Assembly (NCBI RefSeq): GCF_004342025.1
Contig: NZ_SLWN01000004.1
Location: 434,001 to 498,000 of the forward strand
DNA length: 64,000 nt
Reading direction: 5' to 3'
Source of the DNA: Kribbella steppae
GTDB taxonomy: Bacteria > Actinomycetota > Actinomycetes > Propionibacteriales > Kribbellaceae
In this document: positions 24,151 to 32,782 of the stretch, one piece after another
Position numbering within the stretch: the stretch's first letter is position 1
How the letters are laid out: each line of letters starts with the position of its first letter
Program-made: the position numbers and the translations under genes
The notes under the pieces: generated by a model
Told to the model about the DNA's origin: nothing
What the model saw: only the letters and a program-made list of their open reading frames with translations
Database searches by the model: none

Positions 24151-25617
24151 TCAGCTCGTGTACGGCGTGAGGAGCTGATCGACCGGGGCGTAGTCGTCGG
24201 TCAGCACCGGCGCGTCGCCGACGAACTCCGTCAGGTCGTCGCGCACCTGCATGGGCGGCGCAACTTTGGCGCGGATCGCGGCCACATCGATGGGCTGGTC
24301 CGAGGCGACCAGCACGAAGTTGCCGCCGGACAGACCTGCGAGCTCGTCCGTCCGGGCGATGACGGCGACGTGCGCGAACTCGGCCTGCAGGGTCTTGATC
24401 TGGGCCTTGGCGAAGGCGAGATTGCCGAAATCGATGACGTTGACCAGGTAGATGCCGTCCGGCCGCAGGACCCGGCGGATGTCCGAGACCAGCTCACGCG
24501 TGGTCAGGTGCCACGGCACGGACACACCACTGAACGCGTCCATGACGATCACGTCATCGCTGTCGGTCGCCTCGGCCCGGATGCCGAGCCGGCCGTCGCG
24601 GACCGTGACGTCCAGATCCGGACCGGTCCGCACCCCGAGCTCCTTCTTGTCCAGCTCGACGACAGCCCCGTCGATCTCGTACACCTTGTTGTGGCTGGCG
24701 GGTCGGGTCGCGGTCAGGTAGCGCGGCATGGTGAGGCCGCCGCCACCGATGTGCAGCGCGTCCAGCCGCCGGCCGTCTTCCCACGTGCCGTTGATCGCGG
24801 CGGCGAAGTTCTTGATGTAGTCGAACTCCAGGTGGGTCGGGTCCTTCAGGTCGACGTACGAGTGCCGCAACTGGTCCAGGTACAGCGTGCGCCCACTCTC
24901 GCGGTTGGGGTCCGCCGCCACCCGTGCGCAGTGGTACGCCGTCTCCACCTCACAAGGCCGTGGTGCGACCAAAGTCAGCGTGGCCCCGATCACTGCGAGT
25001 GCTACCGGCTTCACAGCCGCTTGAGCACCCCGCAGTACGACGGTCAACGCGGCTCCGGCGACCACCAGCAGGCCGCCGAGGGAGAGCAGGATCGTGCTGA
25101 CCGGGACCTTCGACACGAACACGAAACCGGTCAGCACCGTGCCCGCGATCCCGCCGACCGTCGCGTACGCCGACAGCCTGCCGACGACCGTACCTGTCTC
25201 CGCCAGCGTTGCCAGCCGCAGCTTGGTCACCATCGGTGTCACGGCCGCCAGCAAGGACGCCGGCGCGAACAGTGCCACCGCGAGCACCAGGAACACCAGA
25301 TCGGTACCGCCACCGCGCAGTGACTCACCGGTCCAGCGCACGATCGGGAGGATCAGCATCACCAGGGCACCGCCGATCAGGATCAGCGGCCCGAGCGTCT
25401 TCCGCGGCGGCACAGCGTCGGCGTACCGGCCACCCAACGCGGCACCGGTGGCGATCGCGGCCAGCGCGACCCCGATGACCGCCGTGTTCGTCTCCAGCGT
25501 CAGCCCGATGTACGGCGCCACCAGCCGCAGCGAAACCAGTTCCAGCACCATCACGGCCGCCGAACTACCGAACGCCAACCCAATGGCCAGCCGCGACCCC
25601 ACATCACCCTTACTCAC
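24151..25617 (-). CDS. Membrane-fused spermidine synthase-like methyltransferase fold protein
   Basis: 488 residues from GTG 25617. Residues 1-215 contain about six to seven hydrophobic helices of MFS-like type ([20 protein letters not shown]). Residues about 245-488 form a spermidine-synthase fold with the nucleotide-binding strand [12 protein letters not shown], the acidic residue in [10 protein letters not shown], and [16 protein letters not shown]. This fused architecture is common in actinobacteria. Whether it makes polyamines is unclear, since the canonical active-site residues are only partly evident and no adometDC gene is linked. Confidence 0.85.
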   Translation of the reverse strand: MSKGDVGSRLAIGLAFGSSAAVMVLELVSLRLVAPYIGLTLETNTAVIGVALAAIATGAALGGRYADAVPPRKTLGPLILIGGALVMLILPIVRWTGESLRGGGTDLVFLVLAVALFAPASLLAAVTPMVTKLRLATLAETGTVVGRLSAYATVGGIAGTVLTGFVFVSKVPVSTILLSLGGLLVVAGAALTVVLRGAQAAVKPVALAVIGATLTLVAPRPCEVETAYHCARVAADPNRESGRTLYLDQLRHSYVDLKDPTHLEFDYIKNFAAAINGTWEDGRRLDALHIGGGGLTMPRYLTATRPASHNKVYEIDGAVVELDKKELGVRTGPDLDVTVRDGRLGIRAEATDSDDVIVMDAFSGVSVPWHLTTRELVSDIRRVLRPDGIYLVNVIDFGNLAFAKAQIKTLQAEFAHVAVIARTDELAGLSGGNFVLVASDQPIDVAAIRAKVAPPMQVRDDLTEFVGDAPVLTDDYAPVDQLLTPYTS

Positions 25618-25660
25618 CGCGTCACCCTATCTGTCGATCCAATCGTCGCTTGTTCGTCAG

Positions 25661-25684
25661 TACTTCGAACGTCGGTACTTCGAA
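25661..25684. promoter_or_regulatory. Direct repeat TACTTCGAA x2 before the MDMPI-fold gene
   Basis: TACTTCGAA occurs at 25661-25669 and again at 25676-25684, 15 bases apart, each containing the palindrome TTCGAA. The second copy runs into the AAGGAGG ribosome site of the next gene. It may be an operator or a small duplication. Confidence 0.4.
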
Positions 25685-25694
25685 GGAGGTCGTC

Positions 25695-26387
25695 ATGGAT
25701 CCTGACCCTGTGACCAGCGCCCGGCTCTACGCCGAGACCCGGGAACGAGTGAGCGTTGCGGTCCTTGAGCTGAGCCCGTCCGATCTCGACCGGCAGGTGC
25801 CCGCCTGCCCGGAGTGGACCGTGCACAACCTGGTCTCACACCTGGCCGGTGTAGCAACGGACTTCGCCGCGGACAACCTCGACGGTGCGCCTCTACCGCC
25901 GTGGACCGCTGTCCAGGTCGACGCACGCCGTCGCCTGCCGATCGATGCCGTACTGGAGGAGTGGGCGTCCAGCGGACCGGCTCTCGAGCAGGTGATCCTG
26001 GATGGCACATCGGAGCACCCGCTGGTGTGCAACCCGTGGGCTGACGCCGGGACGCACGAGGCGGATCTGCACGGCCTCCTGGGGATCGGTCGACCACCGG
26101 AGGAGCTGTGGATGGCCGCGCTGGACTGGGCGCTCCCCGATCCGCGCCCGTCGGACGACGTACCCGGCACGCTGTCGATTGTCATACCGGATCGCATGTA
26201 TGAGGTGGGCACCGGTACGCCTGTTGCACAGGTGCACACGTCGACGTACGAACTCTTCCGAGCCGTGTTCGGCCGCCGGAGCTTCGAACAGATCCGGTCG
26301 TGGAGGTGGTCGACTCCCGAGTACGCCGACGCCTGGAGCCGGGAACTCCCCCGCCTGCCGCAGACGGCCCGGTCTCTAGTCGATTGA
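25695..26387 (+). CDS. Maleylpyruvate isomerase-family (DinB-like, mycothiol-dependent fold) protein
   Basis: 230 residues from ATG 25695, with a strong AAGGAGG site 7 bases upstream. The N-terminal part has the pattern of the MDMPI_N/DinB-like family (DLDRQVPACPEWTVHNLVSH, LAGVATDF), with His in VSHLAG and HEADLHGLLG as likely metal ligands. Members are mycothiol-dependent enzymes or stress proteins; the substrate here is unknown. It heads a plus-strand run with a VOC protein and a MerR-type regulator. Confidence 0.85.
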   Translation: MDPDPVTSARLYAETRERVSVAVLELSPSDLDRQVPACPEWTVHNLVSHLAGVATDFAADNLDGAPLPPWTAVQVDARRRLPIDAVLEEWASSGPALEQVILDGTSEHPLVCNPWADAGTHEADLHGLLGIGRPPEELWMAALDWALPDPRPSDDVPGTLSIVIPDRMYEVGTGTPVAQVHTSTYELFRAVFGRRSFEQIRSWRWSTPEYADAWSRELPRLPQTARSLVD

Positions 26388-26421
26388 CCCTGACGTAGCG
26401 TGAGGCTCGAGCATCGAGGGC

Positions 26422-26919
26422 ATGAGTGAGTACACCAGTCCTGTTCCGATGCCCGCACTCGACGCGACCCCGCCAGAGGTCTATCGGGAGATCTACGGCA
26501 TGCCGATGTTCGTCACCATCCCCACCGGCGACCTGGCGGCGTCGAAGGACTTCTGGATCCGCGGGCTTGGGTTCATCGACCTCTTCTCGGCGCCCGGCGA
26601 GCAGGTGACCCACCTGCGCCGATGGGCGTTCCAGGACATCCTCCTCGTGCCCGGGCCGCCCGCGGGCGAGGCGTCGGAGCAGAGCATCAGCTTCGCTTGT
26701 GTGCTGGGACAGCTCGACGAAATCGCCACTCGTTGCGAGGACCTGGTCCCGGGGTGCACCGATGGTCCGCACCTGATGCCGTGGAACTCGGTCGAGCTGA
26801 CCGTGACCACTCCGGAGAACGCCCGCGTCACGATGACCGCCGCCCGCCCGCTGGATCCGGCCAGTCCGCAGGCCGACAACCTGCGCGCGCTGGGCTTCGA
26901 TATTCCCCTGACAAACTGA
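26422..26919 (+). CDS. VOC family (glyoxalase/bleomycin-resistance fold) protein
   Basis: 165 residues from ATG 26422. Residues 28-150 form one VOC module: MFVTIPTGDLAASKDFWIRG and LGFIDLF at the start and VELTVTTPENARVTMTAARP at the end. The canonical metal ligands are not obvious, so it may be a binding rather than a catalytic protein. It lies 34 bases after the MDMPI-fold gene and 4 bases before the MerR/TipAS gene, so the three may be cotranscribed as a small stress or drug-response group. Confidence 0.87.
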   Translation: MSEYTSPVPMPALDATPPEVYREIYGMPMFVTIPTGDLAASKDFWIRGLGFIDLFSAPGEQVTHLRRWAFQDILLVPGPPAGEASEQSISFACVLGQLDEIATRCEDLVPGCTDGPHLMPWNSVELTVTTPENARVTMTAARPLDPASPQADNLRALGFDIPLTN

Positions 26920-26923
26920 GTCG

Positions 26924-27721
26924 GTGACTCCTGACTCCGATGGGCTGACGGTCGGCCAGGCGGCGGCGCTGGTCGGCCTCAGCGTCCGGACACTGCACCA
27001 CTGGGACACGGTCGGCCTCGTCCGGCTGACCGAGCGCACCCGGGCCGGCTATCGGGTGTACACGCCTGACGACATCGCCCGGATCCACCGGGTACTTGTC
27101 TATCGGGAGCTCGGCCTGCCGCTCGCCGAGATCGGCCTCCTTTTGGACGACCCGACCGTCGACGCGCGCGAACATCTCCGCCGGCAGCGGGCTCAGCTCA
27201 CCGACCGCATCTCCCACTTGCAGACGATGGTCCACGCGGTCGATCGGATGCTCGCGGTATCGAGGTCAGATATGAGGCTGACGCCCCAGGAACAGGTCGA
27301 GATCTTCGGCACCGACTGGCAGCCCGAGTGGGTCCAGGAGGCCGAGGACCGCTGGGGCGACACCAAGCAGTGGACGCAGTACGTCGAACGGACCGGAGCG
27401 CTGACTCCCGACGACTGGCGCCAGGTCGCGGCAGACACCGAAGCCCTCAACGCAGATCTGGCCGCTGCTCACCGCGCGGGCGTCGTACCCGGCTCAGACG
27501 AAGCCAGCGCCCTCGCCGAACGCCACCGCGAGTCCTTCTCCCGCTACTTCGATTGCACGCATGCCATGCACGCTTGCCTGGCAAGGACCTTCGTCAGCGA
27601 GCCTGGCTACACCAGCTACTACGACTCCCTCTCCCCCGGCTTGACGGGCTGGCTGTACGCGATGATCTTCGCGAACACCTCGGCGCACGGCGTGGACCCC
27701 GAGTCCGCGACCTGGGGCTAG
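26924..27721 (+). CDS. MerR-family regulator with TipAS drug-recognition domain
   Basis: 265 residues from GTG 26924, 4 bases after the VOC stop. Residues 8-75 are the MerR HTH (TVGQAAALVGLSVRTLHHWD), then a coiled coil (LRRQRAQLTDRISHLQTMVH). Residues about 115-260 match the TipAS antibiotic-recognition domain (ESFSRYFDCTHAMHACLART, EPGYTSYYD). TipA-like proteins sense peptide antibiotics or other amphipathic drugs and activate their own operon. The stop shares a CTAG with the convergent MmcQ-like gene. Confidence 0.92.
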   Translation: MTPDSDGLTVGQAAALVGLSVRTLHHWDTVGLVRLTERTRAGYRVYTPDDIARIHRVLVYRELGLPLAEIGLLLDDPTVDAREHLRRQRAQLTDRISHLQTMVHAVDRMLAVSRSDMRLTPQEQVEIFGTDWQPEWVQEAEDRWGDTKQWTQYVERTGALTPDDWRQVAADTEALNADLAAAHRAGVVPGSDEASALAERHRESFSRYFDCTHAMHACLARTFVSEPGYTSYYDSLSPGLTGWLYAMIFANTSAHGVDPESATWG

Positions 27722-28083
27722 AGCTCAGTGCTGTCCAGCTTTGCGATCAACGACTTCGGAGCGATCTGCCGGTAGGCGCCTTCGACCAGGTCTTCGAGGT
27801 GCTCCCAGTCCACGTTCTCGACATCCAGGTACACCCCGAGCCAGCCGCGATGACCGACGTACGGCGGCCGGAAGAAGTGCTCCGGGTCCTCTTCGACCAA
27901 CGACTCCTGCACGCCTGGCGGCGCCGCACACCACAACCCGACCCGGTCGTCGTGATGCTGGTTCGCGAACATCACGAAGACCTTCTTGTCCCGCACGAAC
28001 CACGTCGGCTCACCGTGGCTCGGCCGCTCCGTCGCCTCCGGCATCGCCAGACAGAGCTCCCGCAACCGCTCCAGCGCCTCCAT
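27718..28083 (-). CDS. MmcQ/YjbR family protein
   Basis: 121 residues from ATG 28083, with GGAGGACAC upstream. It has the family pattern: EATERPSHGEPTWFVRDKKV near the start and a C-terminal segment with HLEDLVEGAYRQIAPKSL. The fold is a CyaY-like small double-wing domain sometimes annotated as DNA-binding. The function is not established. It sits between the TipAS regulator (convergent) and the response-regulator gene, which ends 11 bases upstream of this gene's start. Confidence 0.88.
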   Translation of the reverse strand: MEALERLRELCLAMPEATERPSHGEPTWFVRDKKVFVMFANQHHDDRVGLWCAAPPGVQESLVEEDPEHFFRPPYVGHRGWLGVYLDVENVDWEHLEDLVEGAYRQIAPKSLIAKLDSTEL

Positions 28084-28093
28084 GTGTCCTCCC

Positions 28094-28756
28094 TCAGTGG
28101 CGTGGGCCTGGTGTCACCACACCGGCTTCGTAGGCGTAGACCACGGCCTGGGCGCGGTCCCGCAGGTCCAGCTTGGTCAGGATGTTGCTCACATGCGACT
28201 TCACGGTCTGCTCCGCCAGCACGAGTTCCGCCGCGATCTGCCGGTTGGACAGTCCCCGTGCGACTTGCCGCAGTACGTCGGTCTCACGCGGCGTGAGGTG
28301 GACCGGAGTGATCGGCATGACCGGCTGCACTCGTGCGAAGTCCTCCACCAGCCGTCTCGTGACAGATGGCGCCAACAACGCATCACCGGCCGCTACGACC
28401 CGGACCGCTGCCGCCAACTCGTCCGGGGTCGAGTGCTTCAACAGGAACCCGCTCGCTCCTGCCCGCAGGGCGGCGTACACATAGTCGTCCAGATCGAACG
28501 TGGTGAGCATGATGATTCGCGGCTGGTTGGGTGGGCCGGCGGCCAGGATCCGGCGGGTTGCGGAGAGCCCGTCCATCACTGGCATCCGCACGTCCATCAA
28601 GATCACGTCCGGGCGCAGGTCAGCCGCCAACTCGACAGCCTCGGCGCCGTCCCCCGCCTGACCGACGACCTCGAGGTCCGGCTGCGCGTCCAGCAAGGCG
28701 CTGAACCCGGCTCGCACCATCTCCTGGTCGTCAACCACCAGCACCTTGATCGGCAC
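28094..28756 (-). CDS. NarL/LuxR-type response regulator
   Basis: 220 residues from GTG 28756, with GGAGGTGGC upstream. The receiver domain (2-120) has the acidic pair Asp9-Asp10 and the phospho-acceptor Asp55 in VILMDVRMP. The C-terminal LuxR HTH (about 150-215) reads LTPRETDVLRQVARGLSNRQ. It overlaps the 3' end of the cognate histidine kinase gene by 26 bases, so the pair is coupled. The target genes are unknown. Confidence 0.95.
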   Translation of the reverse strand: MPIKVLVVDDQEMVRAGFSALLDAQPDLEVVGQAGDGAEAVELAADLRPDVILMDVRMPVMDGLSATRRILAAGPPNQPRIIMLTTFDLDDYVYAALRAGASGFLLKHSTPDELAAAVRVVAAGDALLAPSVTRRLVEDFARVQPVMPITPVHLTPRETDVLRQVARGLSNRQIAAELVLAEQTVKSHVSNILTKLDLRDRAQAVVYAYEAGVVTPGPRH

Positions 28757-29948
28757 TTGCCACCTCCTCTCCCACCGGTATCGACGCCTCCACCAGATAA
28801 CCGCCTTCCGGGGTCGGTCCCGCACTCACCGTCCCATCCAGCAGTGCCACTCGCTCTCGTATCCCGACCAAGCCGTGCCCACTGCCTGGCATTGGCAGCT
28901 CGTCCGACCGGGCCGGGCCGTTCCAGACCTTCAGCGCTAGGTCGTCGCCTTGGCGCCGTACTGTCACCTGCACTGCGGACTTCGGGGAGTGGCGCACTGC
29001 GTTGCTGAGCGCCTCCTGCACGACCCTGTACGCCGCCAACTCGACTGCCGGGTCCAGTCCGGTCGGCACCCCGTCGTCGAGGCGTACGTCTGCCCCGGCC
29101 TGTCTGGTACTCGCGACAAGGTCCTCTAGCTGGATGAGTCCCGGCTGTGGCCCGAGCTCGCCCATCGGCGGTTGTTCCAACGGCTGGTCCAGCGGTTGGT
29201 GTCGCAGCAACCGCAGCACTCGTCGCATCTCCGTCAGCGACGCCCGCGCCGCGTCCGCGATCTCCACGAACTCCGCCCGTACGTCGTCCTGCAGCGTGGG
29301 AAGGCGATGCGGCGCACTGTCCGCACGGACCACCACGACCGACAGGTGGTGCGCGACGACATCGTGCAGCTCACGCGCGATCCTCGCCCGCTCCTGCAGG
29401 CGCTCGCGCTCAGCCCGTTCCTCCTTGCTGATGCTCTCTTGCTCGACCAGCCGGCGACGCGTCTCCGCCCGCGACCGCAGCAGATCACCGACGACCACGG
29501 CGACACCCGACAGCACCGCCATGACGAACAGTTCGACCCAGTCGCCCCGTTCTGGTGCAAGAGCAGTCGCGACAGCCCCGAGCACTTGTATGACAATCCA
29601 CCATGTCAGCAACTCGCGCCGCCCCAGCCCGCGTGCACCGGCGATCGCGAGGACGAACGAGGTGCCGAACGCTGCGGTGGTTGCCCACGGCCACGGCTCG
29701 CTCGGTGAGATCGGCACCGTCACTGCAGCTGTGATCGCCGTGGTGAGCAGGGAGACGACCAGCGCAGCCCGAGGCCGAAGCCACACCAGCGCCAGTCCCA
29801 GTGCTCGCGCCAGCCCCAGCACGAGGACGGCGCCCAGCGGCACGCGATAGTGCTGGCTCAGATCCAGCACAGTGAGGACCTCCAGGGCTGCGACGCCGAG
29901 CCCGGCGCCCCAGGCCCACCGCCCGCGTGGCCATTCGTTAGCGGTCAC
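28731..29948 (-). CDS. Sensor histidine kinase, NarL-pair type (HisKA_3)
   Basis: 405 residues from GTG 29948, with AGGGTCC upstream. Five to six membrane helices (about 12-155) leave almost no extracytoplasmic sensor, so it may sense within the membrane. A linker coiled coil is followed by the HisKA_3 motif ARELHDVVAHHLSVVVVRAD with phospho-acceptor His195, then HATPase_c with EALSNAVRHS and GSGHGLVGIRERV. It is the partner of the NarL-type regulator encoded downstream. Confidence 0.94.
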   Translation of the reverse strand: MTANEWPRGRWAWGAGLGVAALEVLTVLDLSQHYRVPLGAVLVLGLARALGLALVWLRPRAALVVSLLTTAITAAVTVPISPSEPWPWATTAAFGTSFVLAIAGARGLGRRELLTWWIVIQVLGAVATALAPERGDWVELFVMAVLSGVAVVVGDLLRSRAETRRRLVEQESISKEERAERERLQERARIARELHDVVAHHLSVVVVRADSAPHRLPTLQDDVRAEFVEIADAARASLTEMRRVLRLLRHQPLDQPLEQPPMGELGPQPGLIQLEDLVASTRQAGADVRLDDGVPTGLDPAVELAAYRVVQEALSNAVRHSPKSAVQVTVRRQGDDLALKVWNGPARSDELPMPGSGHGLVGIRERVALLDGTVSAGPTPEGGYLVEASIPVGEEVASADQGAGG

Positions 29949-29973
29949 GTTCTGGACCCTAGTCCCCGCAGCG

Positions 29974-30651
29974 TCACAGTTGCTGGATCCACGACCAGAT
30001 CAGCAGCATGCCGCCGGCGCACACCGAGATAGTTGCCGGGAGCACCCAGCGTCCGGCCAGTCCGTAGAGCCGTCGCACCAGCGCCGCATGCAGCCACCCG
30101 ATCCCACGAAACACGAACAGCAACGCCCCGATGATCGGCACCGAGATCCCAGCGTGCGCCGCCCAAGCACCCGCCTTCGTCGGCCCGCCCCACGTCCCCG
30201 GCCCGAACGGTCCGTCCTCGACCAACCCGTAGAACGGTCCCCGCACAACCGCCATCACCAGCAACACCACCAGAAACCAGCTCACCGCCCCCAACACCGA
30301 ACTCACCAACCCATACCCAAACAACTCCCCACCCCCAGGCCGAACACCCCCAACCTCCGCCCCCACCCGCTCACCTTCCACCGCCCGCCTCGCCCCCACC
30401 GGCTCAGACCTGACAGGCTCTCCCAACCCCACCGGCTCACGCTCCACCGCCCGCCTCGCACCCACCCGCTCAGACCCGACCGGCTCTCCCACCCCCACCT
30501 GCACCGGCTCGGCCGACCCCACCCTCTTGTTCTGCCGGTGGGATCGCGTCAACTGTTCCCATCGCCAGGCCGCCGTGCGGTCCTGCCCTGTCACCGCGTC
30601 GGCCATCGTCTGCGACCCGAGTACTACGAGCGGGCGTCGTACGCGATCCAC
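29974..30651 (-). CDS. Hypothetical membrane protein with internal repeat
   Basis: 225 residues from GTG 30651; an alternative ATG at 30606 would give 210. The GTG lies one base after the TGA of a 35-codon micro-ORF (TGAGGTG), favouring the longer form by reinitiation. Residues about 40-95 are a charged, Val/Gly/Glu/Arg-rich segment with a 22-residue repeat (VGARRAVEREPVG, VGARRAVEGERVG). Four hydrophobic segments follow (SSVLGAVSWFLVVLLVMAVV, ISVPIIGALLFVFRGIG, WVLPATISVCAGGMLLIWSW). I recognise no family. Confidence 0.75.
   Translation of the reverse strand: MDRVRRPLVVLGSQTMADAVTGQDRTAAWRWEQLTRSHRQNKRVGSAEPVQVGVGEPVGSERVGARRAVEREPVGLGEPVRSEPVGARRAVEGERVGAEVGGVRPGGGELFGYGLVSSVLGAVSWFLVVLLVMAVVRGPFYGLVEDGPFGPGTWGGPTKAGAWAAHAGISVPIIGALLFVFRGIGWLHAALVRRLYGLAGRWVLPATISVCAGGMLLIWSWIQQL
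30378..30509 (-). repeat. 66-base tandem repeat inside the membrane protein gene
   Basis: Two imperfect copies begin at 30378 and 30444 (CCACCGCCCGCCTCG in each). The period is 66 bases, so it preserves frame and encodes a duplicated 22-residue, highly charged segment. It looks like an in-frame slipped-strand duplication. Confidence 0.75.
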
Positions 30652-30652
30652 C

Positions 30653-30760
30653 TCAGCAGGCGGTCCTGGATCGGAGCAGGCGGCCCGGGAAGGTGCCGCG
30701 CGGGTGCCCGGATACCGGTCTGCCCGGGCGAGTCCGGCTGGTCGTGAGTGTGTCCGTCAT
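30653..30760 (-). CDS. Micro-ORF (35 aa) coupled to the membrane protein gene
   Basis: ATG at 30760 is preceded by GAGGAGAGACC, a strong ribosome site, and the frame stops at 30653, one base before the GTG of the 225-residue membrane protein. The product starts MTDTLTTSRTRPGRP and ends RLLRSRTAC: small, Arg-rich, with a C-terminal Cys and no membrane span. It could be a leader peptide that controls the downstream gene by coupling, or a small functional protein. Confidence 0.5.
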   Translation of the reverse strand: MTDTLTTSRTRPGRPVSGHPRGTFPGRLLRSRTAC

Positions 30761-31010
30761 GGTCTCTCCTCGGGTCTCAATTCCTGAGATCGAGGCTAGA
30801 AACCAGCGGTCCGCCGTACATCCGGCCAGGGAGCCAACTCGCACCCCGTACCACCGTAGGGGGTGCGTTGTGACCCAGCTCACAGTGACCACGGTCCGTG
30901 TCGCCGCGTTACACGGTCAGTGCCGGACGGCGTGCACTGATCCAGTGCACATCCTGGGTGCCCCACGGTGCAAGCGGCCATGCCGCGCCCGACAGGAGGT
31001 TCGGACCATC

Positions 31011-31559
31011 ATGCGCATTCGGAACCTGGCGGTGACCGCCACGCTGATCCCGGTTTTGATGCTCGCCGGTTGCGGGAACGACGACTCGTCGTCCGACGTC
31101 GCCGCCTCGACCCCTGGCGCCAAGAAGGCGTCGAAGAACGGACTCACCGAGCAGGCCGGCAGTGCGGGTCAGGCCGACCCGGTCGTGAACGCGTACTACG
31201 AGTACCGGATAGCGCTCGACGTGATGATGCGCAGCGGCGGCCGGAAGACGAAACAGCTCGCTCCGGTGATGACGCCGAACCTGTTCCACTCGATCAGCGC
31301 GCAGGCGAAGTACTACCGCACCAAGAAGCTGCACAACACAGGCGCCACCAAGGTGCTCTGGGCCAAACGCACCCTCGCCTCGAACGGCGTGATCGTCAGC
31401 GCCTGCTACGACACCACCGCAGCCCGCACCGTCAACTCCAGAGGGCGCTCCGCCCTCCCCACCACGACTCCGACCCGCTGGCTCGACGAGATGCGAGTCC
31501 AGCTACTCCAAGGCCGCTGGGTAGTAGACGGCGGCAGCACCACCCCGAACGCCTGCTAA
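31011..31559 (+). CDS. Small lipoprotein of unknown function
   Basis: 182 residues from ATG 31011, with AGGAGG upstream. It is a lipoprotein by its lipobox LMLAGC, with the lipid-anchor Cys around residue 21, followed by an S/D-rich linker. The mature part has an alpha+beta pattern (VVNAYYEYRIALDVMMRSGG, RVQLLQGRWVVDGG) resembling secreted NTF2-like domains, which is only a suggestion. It appears to be a single gene. Confidence 0.8.
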   Translation: MRIRNLAVTATLIPVLMLAGCGNDDSSSDVAASTPGAKKASKNGLTEQAGSAGQADPVVNAYYEYRIALDVMMRSGGRKTKQLAPVMTPNLFHSISAQAKYYRTKKLHNTGATKVLWAKRTLASNGVIVSACYDTTAARTVNSRGRSALPTTTPTRWLDEMRVQLLQGRWVVDGGSTTPNAC

Positions 31560-31639
31560 CACCCAAGCGCCCCCGCCCACCAGCACTCGGTACCGCGCGA
31601 CCACGACCTGATCGCCGCAACACCCGCACACCACACACC

Positions 31640-31800
31640 CGCCCCAGGCCCGGCGCGTTGGTCGGCCGACGCAGACCGGCTACACCCGATTGACCCGGCC
31701 CAGGCGCACTGCAGTTGGTCGGTCGACGCGGACCCGCTGTACATGTGGCTCGCCGCCGGCCGTCATACCTGGTTGGCCAGTGCGGGGCGCCGCACCCGGT
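31640..31800. repeat. Degenerate tandem repeats in a 370-base gap
   Basis: The gap 31560-31928 has no credible gene. It contains two similar blocks: GTTGGTCGGCCGACGC near 31658 and GTTGGTCGGTCGACGC near 31714, each within a longer matching context (GGCCCAGGC upstream, GACC.GCT downstream). A weaker third block starts at CTGGTTGGCC near 31770. The period is about 55 bases. The word composition resembles the repeats downstream of pyrE. Confidence 0.55.
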
Positions 31801-31928
31801 TGGCTGCACTTCCCGGCGTTCGCGTGATTGCCGGCTTAGATCGTCTCCGGTTCGCTGCCATTCGGCACACCTCGCGACCCGGAGCCGCAGCAGCGCGGAG
31901 AGCCCAACTCTCCGCGCTGCTGCTTTCC

Positions 31929-32432
31929 CTACGGGTGGCGGACCATCTGTTGCAGCAGGGCTTCTACCGCGTCGCGGAGCTCGCCGTCATGCTCCGGACC
32001 CGACCAGACGACGACGCAGCCCTTGTCGCCGAGCCTGCTCGCGACCAGTTCCCGCGCCGGTGTCGGATCACCTTGATTGAGTACGACGACCAGCCGGCGG
32101 CCGTCGCGCTGCAAGCGATCCAGCAACGGCGGGAGCGTCGAACCGCGGAACACACCGGGGTCGCTCTTCACCTTCGTCTCGACCATCACGCCGCGGCCGC
32201 GCACGACCAGCAGGTAGTCGGCCCGGTCCCGGGTGAACTCGCGGTCGTGATAGATCCGCGCCTTCGGCCACAGCCGCTGCAACGCCGTGTCGACCTCGGC
32301 GTCGTACCGCGCCGCCAGCCGGCTCACCCGCGAACTCGTCCCGCGCGGCCGGAACGCCTCTGGCGTACGCCGGCCAACCCGCCGCCGTCCGAACAGCGGC
32401 GCCAACCAACGCCTGAATCTCGTGTCGATCAT
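31929..32432 (-). CDS. Restriction-endonuclease-like (NERD/PD-(D/E)xK-type) protein
   Basis: 167 residues from ATG 32432, with GAGGGG upstream. A basic N-terminus (RFRRWLAPLFGRRRVGRR) is followed by ADYLLVVRGRGVMVETKVKS, which fits the D...ExK core of PD-(D/E)xK nucleases, preceded by a helix with an acidic residue (RYDAEVDTALQRLW). Similar small proteins are often annotated as nuclease-related-domain proteins. The substrate is unknown and no methylase or helicase partner is adjacent. Confidence 0.65.
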   Translation of the reverse strand: MIDTRFRRWLAPLFGRRRVGRRTPEAFRPRGTSSRVSRLAARYDAEVDTALQRLWPKARIYHDREFTRDRADYLLVVRGRGVMVETKVKSDPGVFRGSTLPPLLDRLQRDGRRLVVVLNQGDPTPARELVASRLGDKGCVVVWSGPEHDGELRDAVEALLQQMVRHP

Positions 32433-32548
32433 CGGCGGACCCCTCGACCTAGCCGGCACTTAATCCCAGTGTCCCCACCCCGCCGTACCACCCAACCTCC
32501 CCGCCCCGATCGTGATCCCACCTCCACAAACCCGCCCGACAGCAGAAA

Positions 32549-32577
32549 CCCGCGGGCGACCAAACGTCACCCGCGGG
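32549..32577 (-). terminator. Hairpin CCCGCGGG...CCCGCGGG
   Basis: The self-complementary CCCGCGGG occurs at 32549-32556 and 32570-32577 with a 13-base spacer; adjacent bases (GCGAC/GTCAC) add partial pairing. It lies between the nuclease-like gene and the repeat array after the YceI gene, and probably terminates the YceI transcript. Confidence 0.55.
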
Positions 32578-32601
32578 CTCTCATGCAGCCGAAGATCAAC
32601 T

Positions 32602-32782
32602 GCTCATGTCTATGACCGGCGCTTGCTTTTGGCGGCTCATGTCGATGAGCGGCGCTTGCCTTCTGGCTGCTCATGTCTAGGAGCAACTCCTGGCTATCGG
32701 CGGCTCTCGTCTGACAACTGTTCTTGCTGGTCAGCTGTCCTTGGCAGTCAGCCTTGCTTGGCAGTCAGCTGTTCTTGATCGC
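32602..32782. repeat. Six degenerate 34-base repeats running into the YceI gene end
   Basis: Units begin with GCTCATGTC or GCTGTYCTTG at 32602, 32635, 32669, 32703, 32734 and 32768, a spacing of 31-34 bases. The last unit (GCTGTTCTTGATCGCC at 32768) is the 3' end of the YceI gene itself, encoding its final residues IKNS. The earlier units look like diverged copies extending beyond the stop codon. No credible gene lies in 32460-32764. Confidence 0.7.

Noticed and set aside
24097..25323. Plus-strand open frame of 408 codons opposite the spermidine-synthase-like gene
   Set aside because: Arg/Asp/His/Gln-rich antisense shadow without domains or ribosome site.
31432..31809. Minus-strand frame with LRRPTN repeats overlapping the lipoprotein gene end
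   Set aside because: It follows the degenerate repeats and overlaps a supported lipoprotein gene; no ribosome site or domain.
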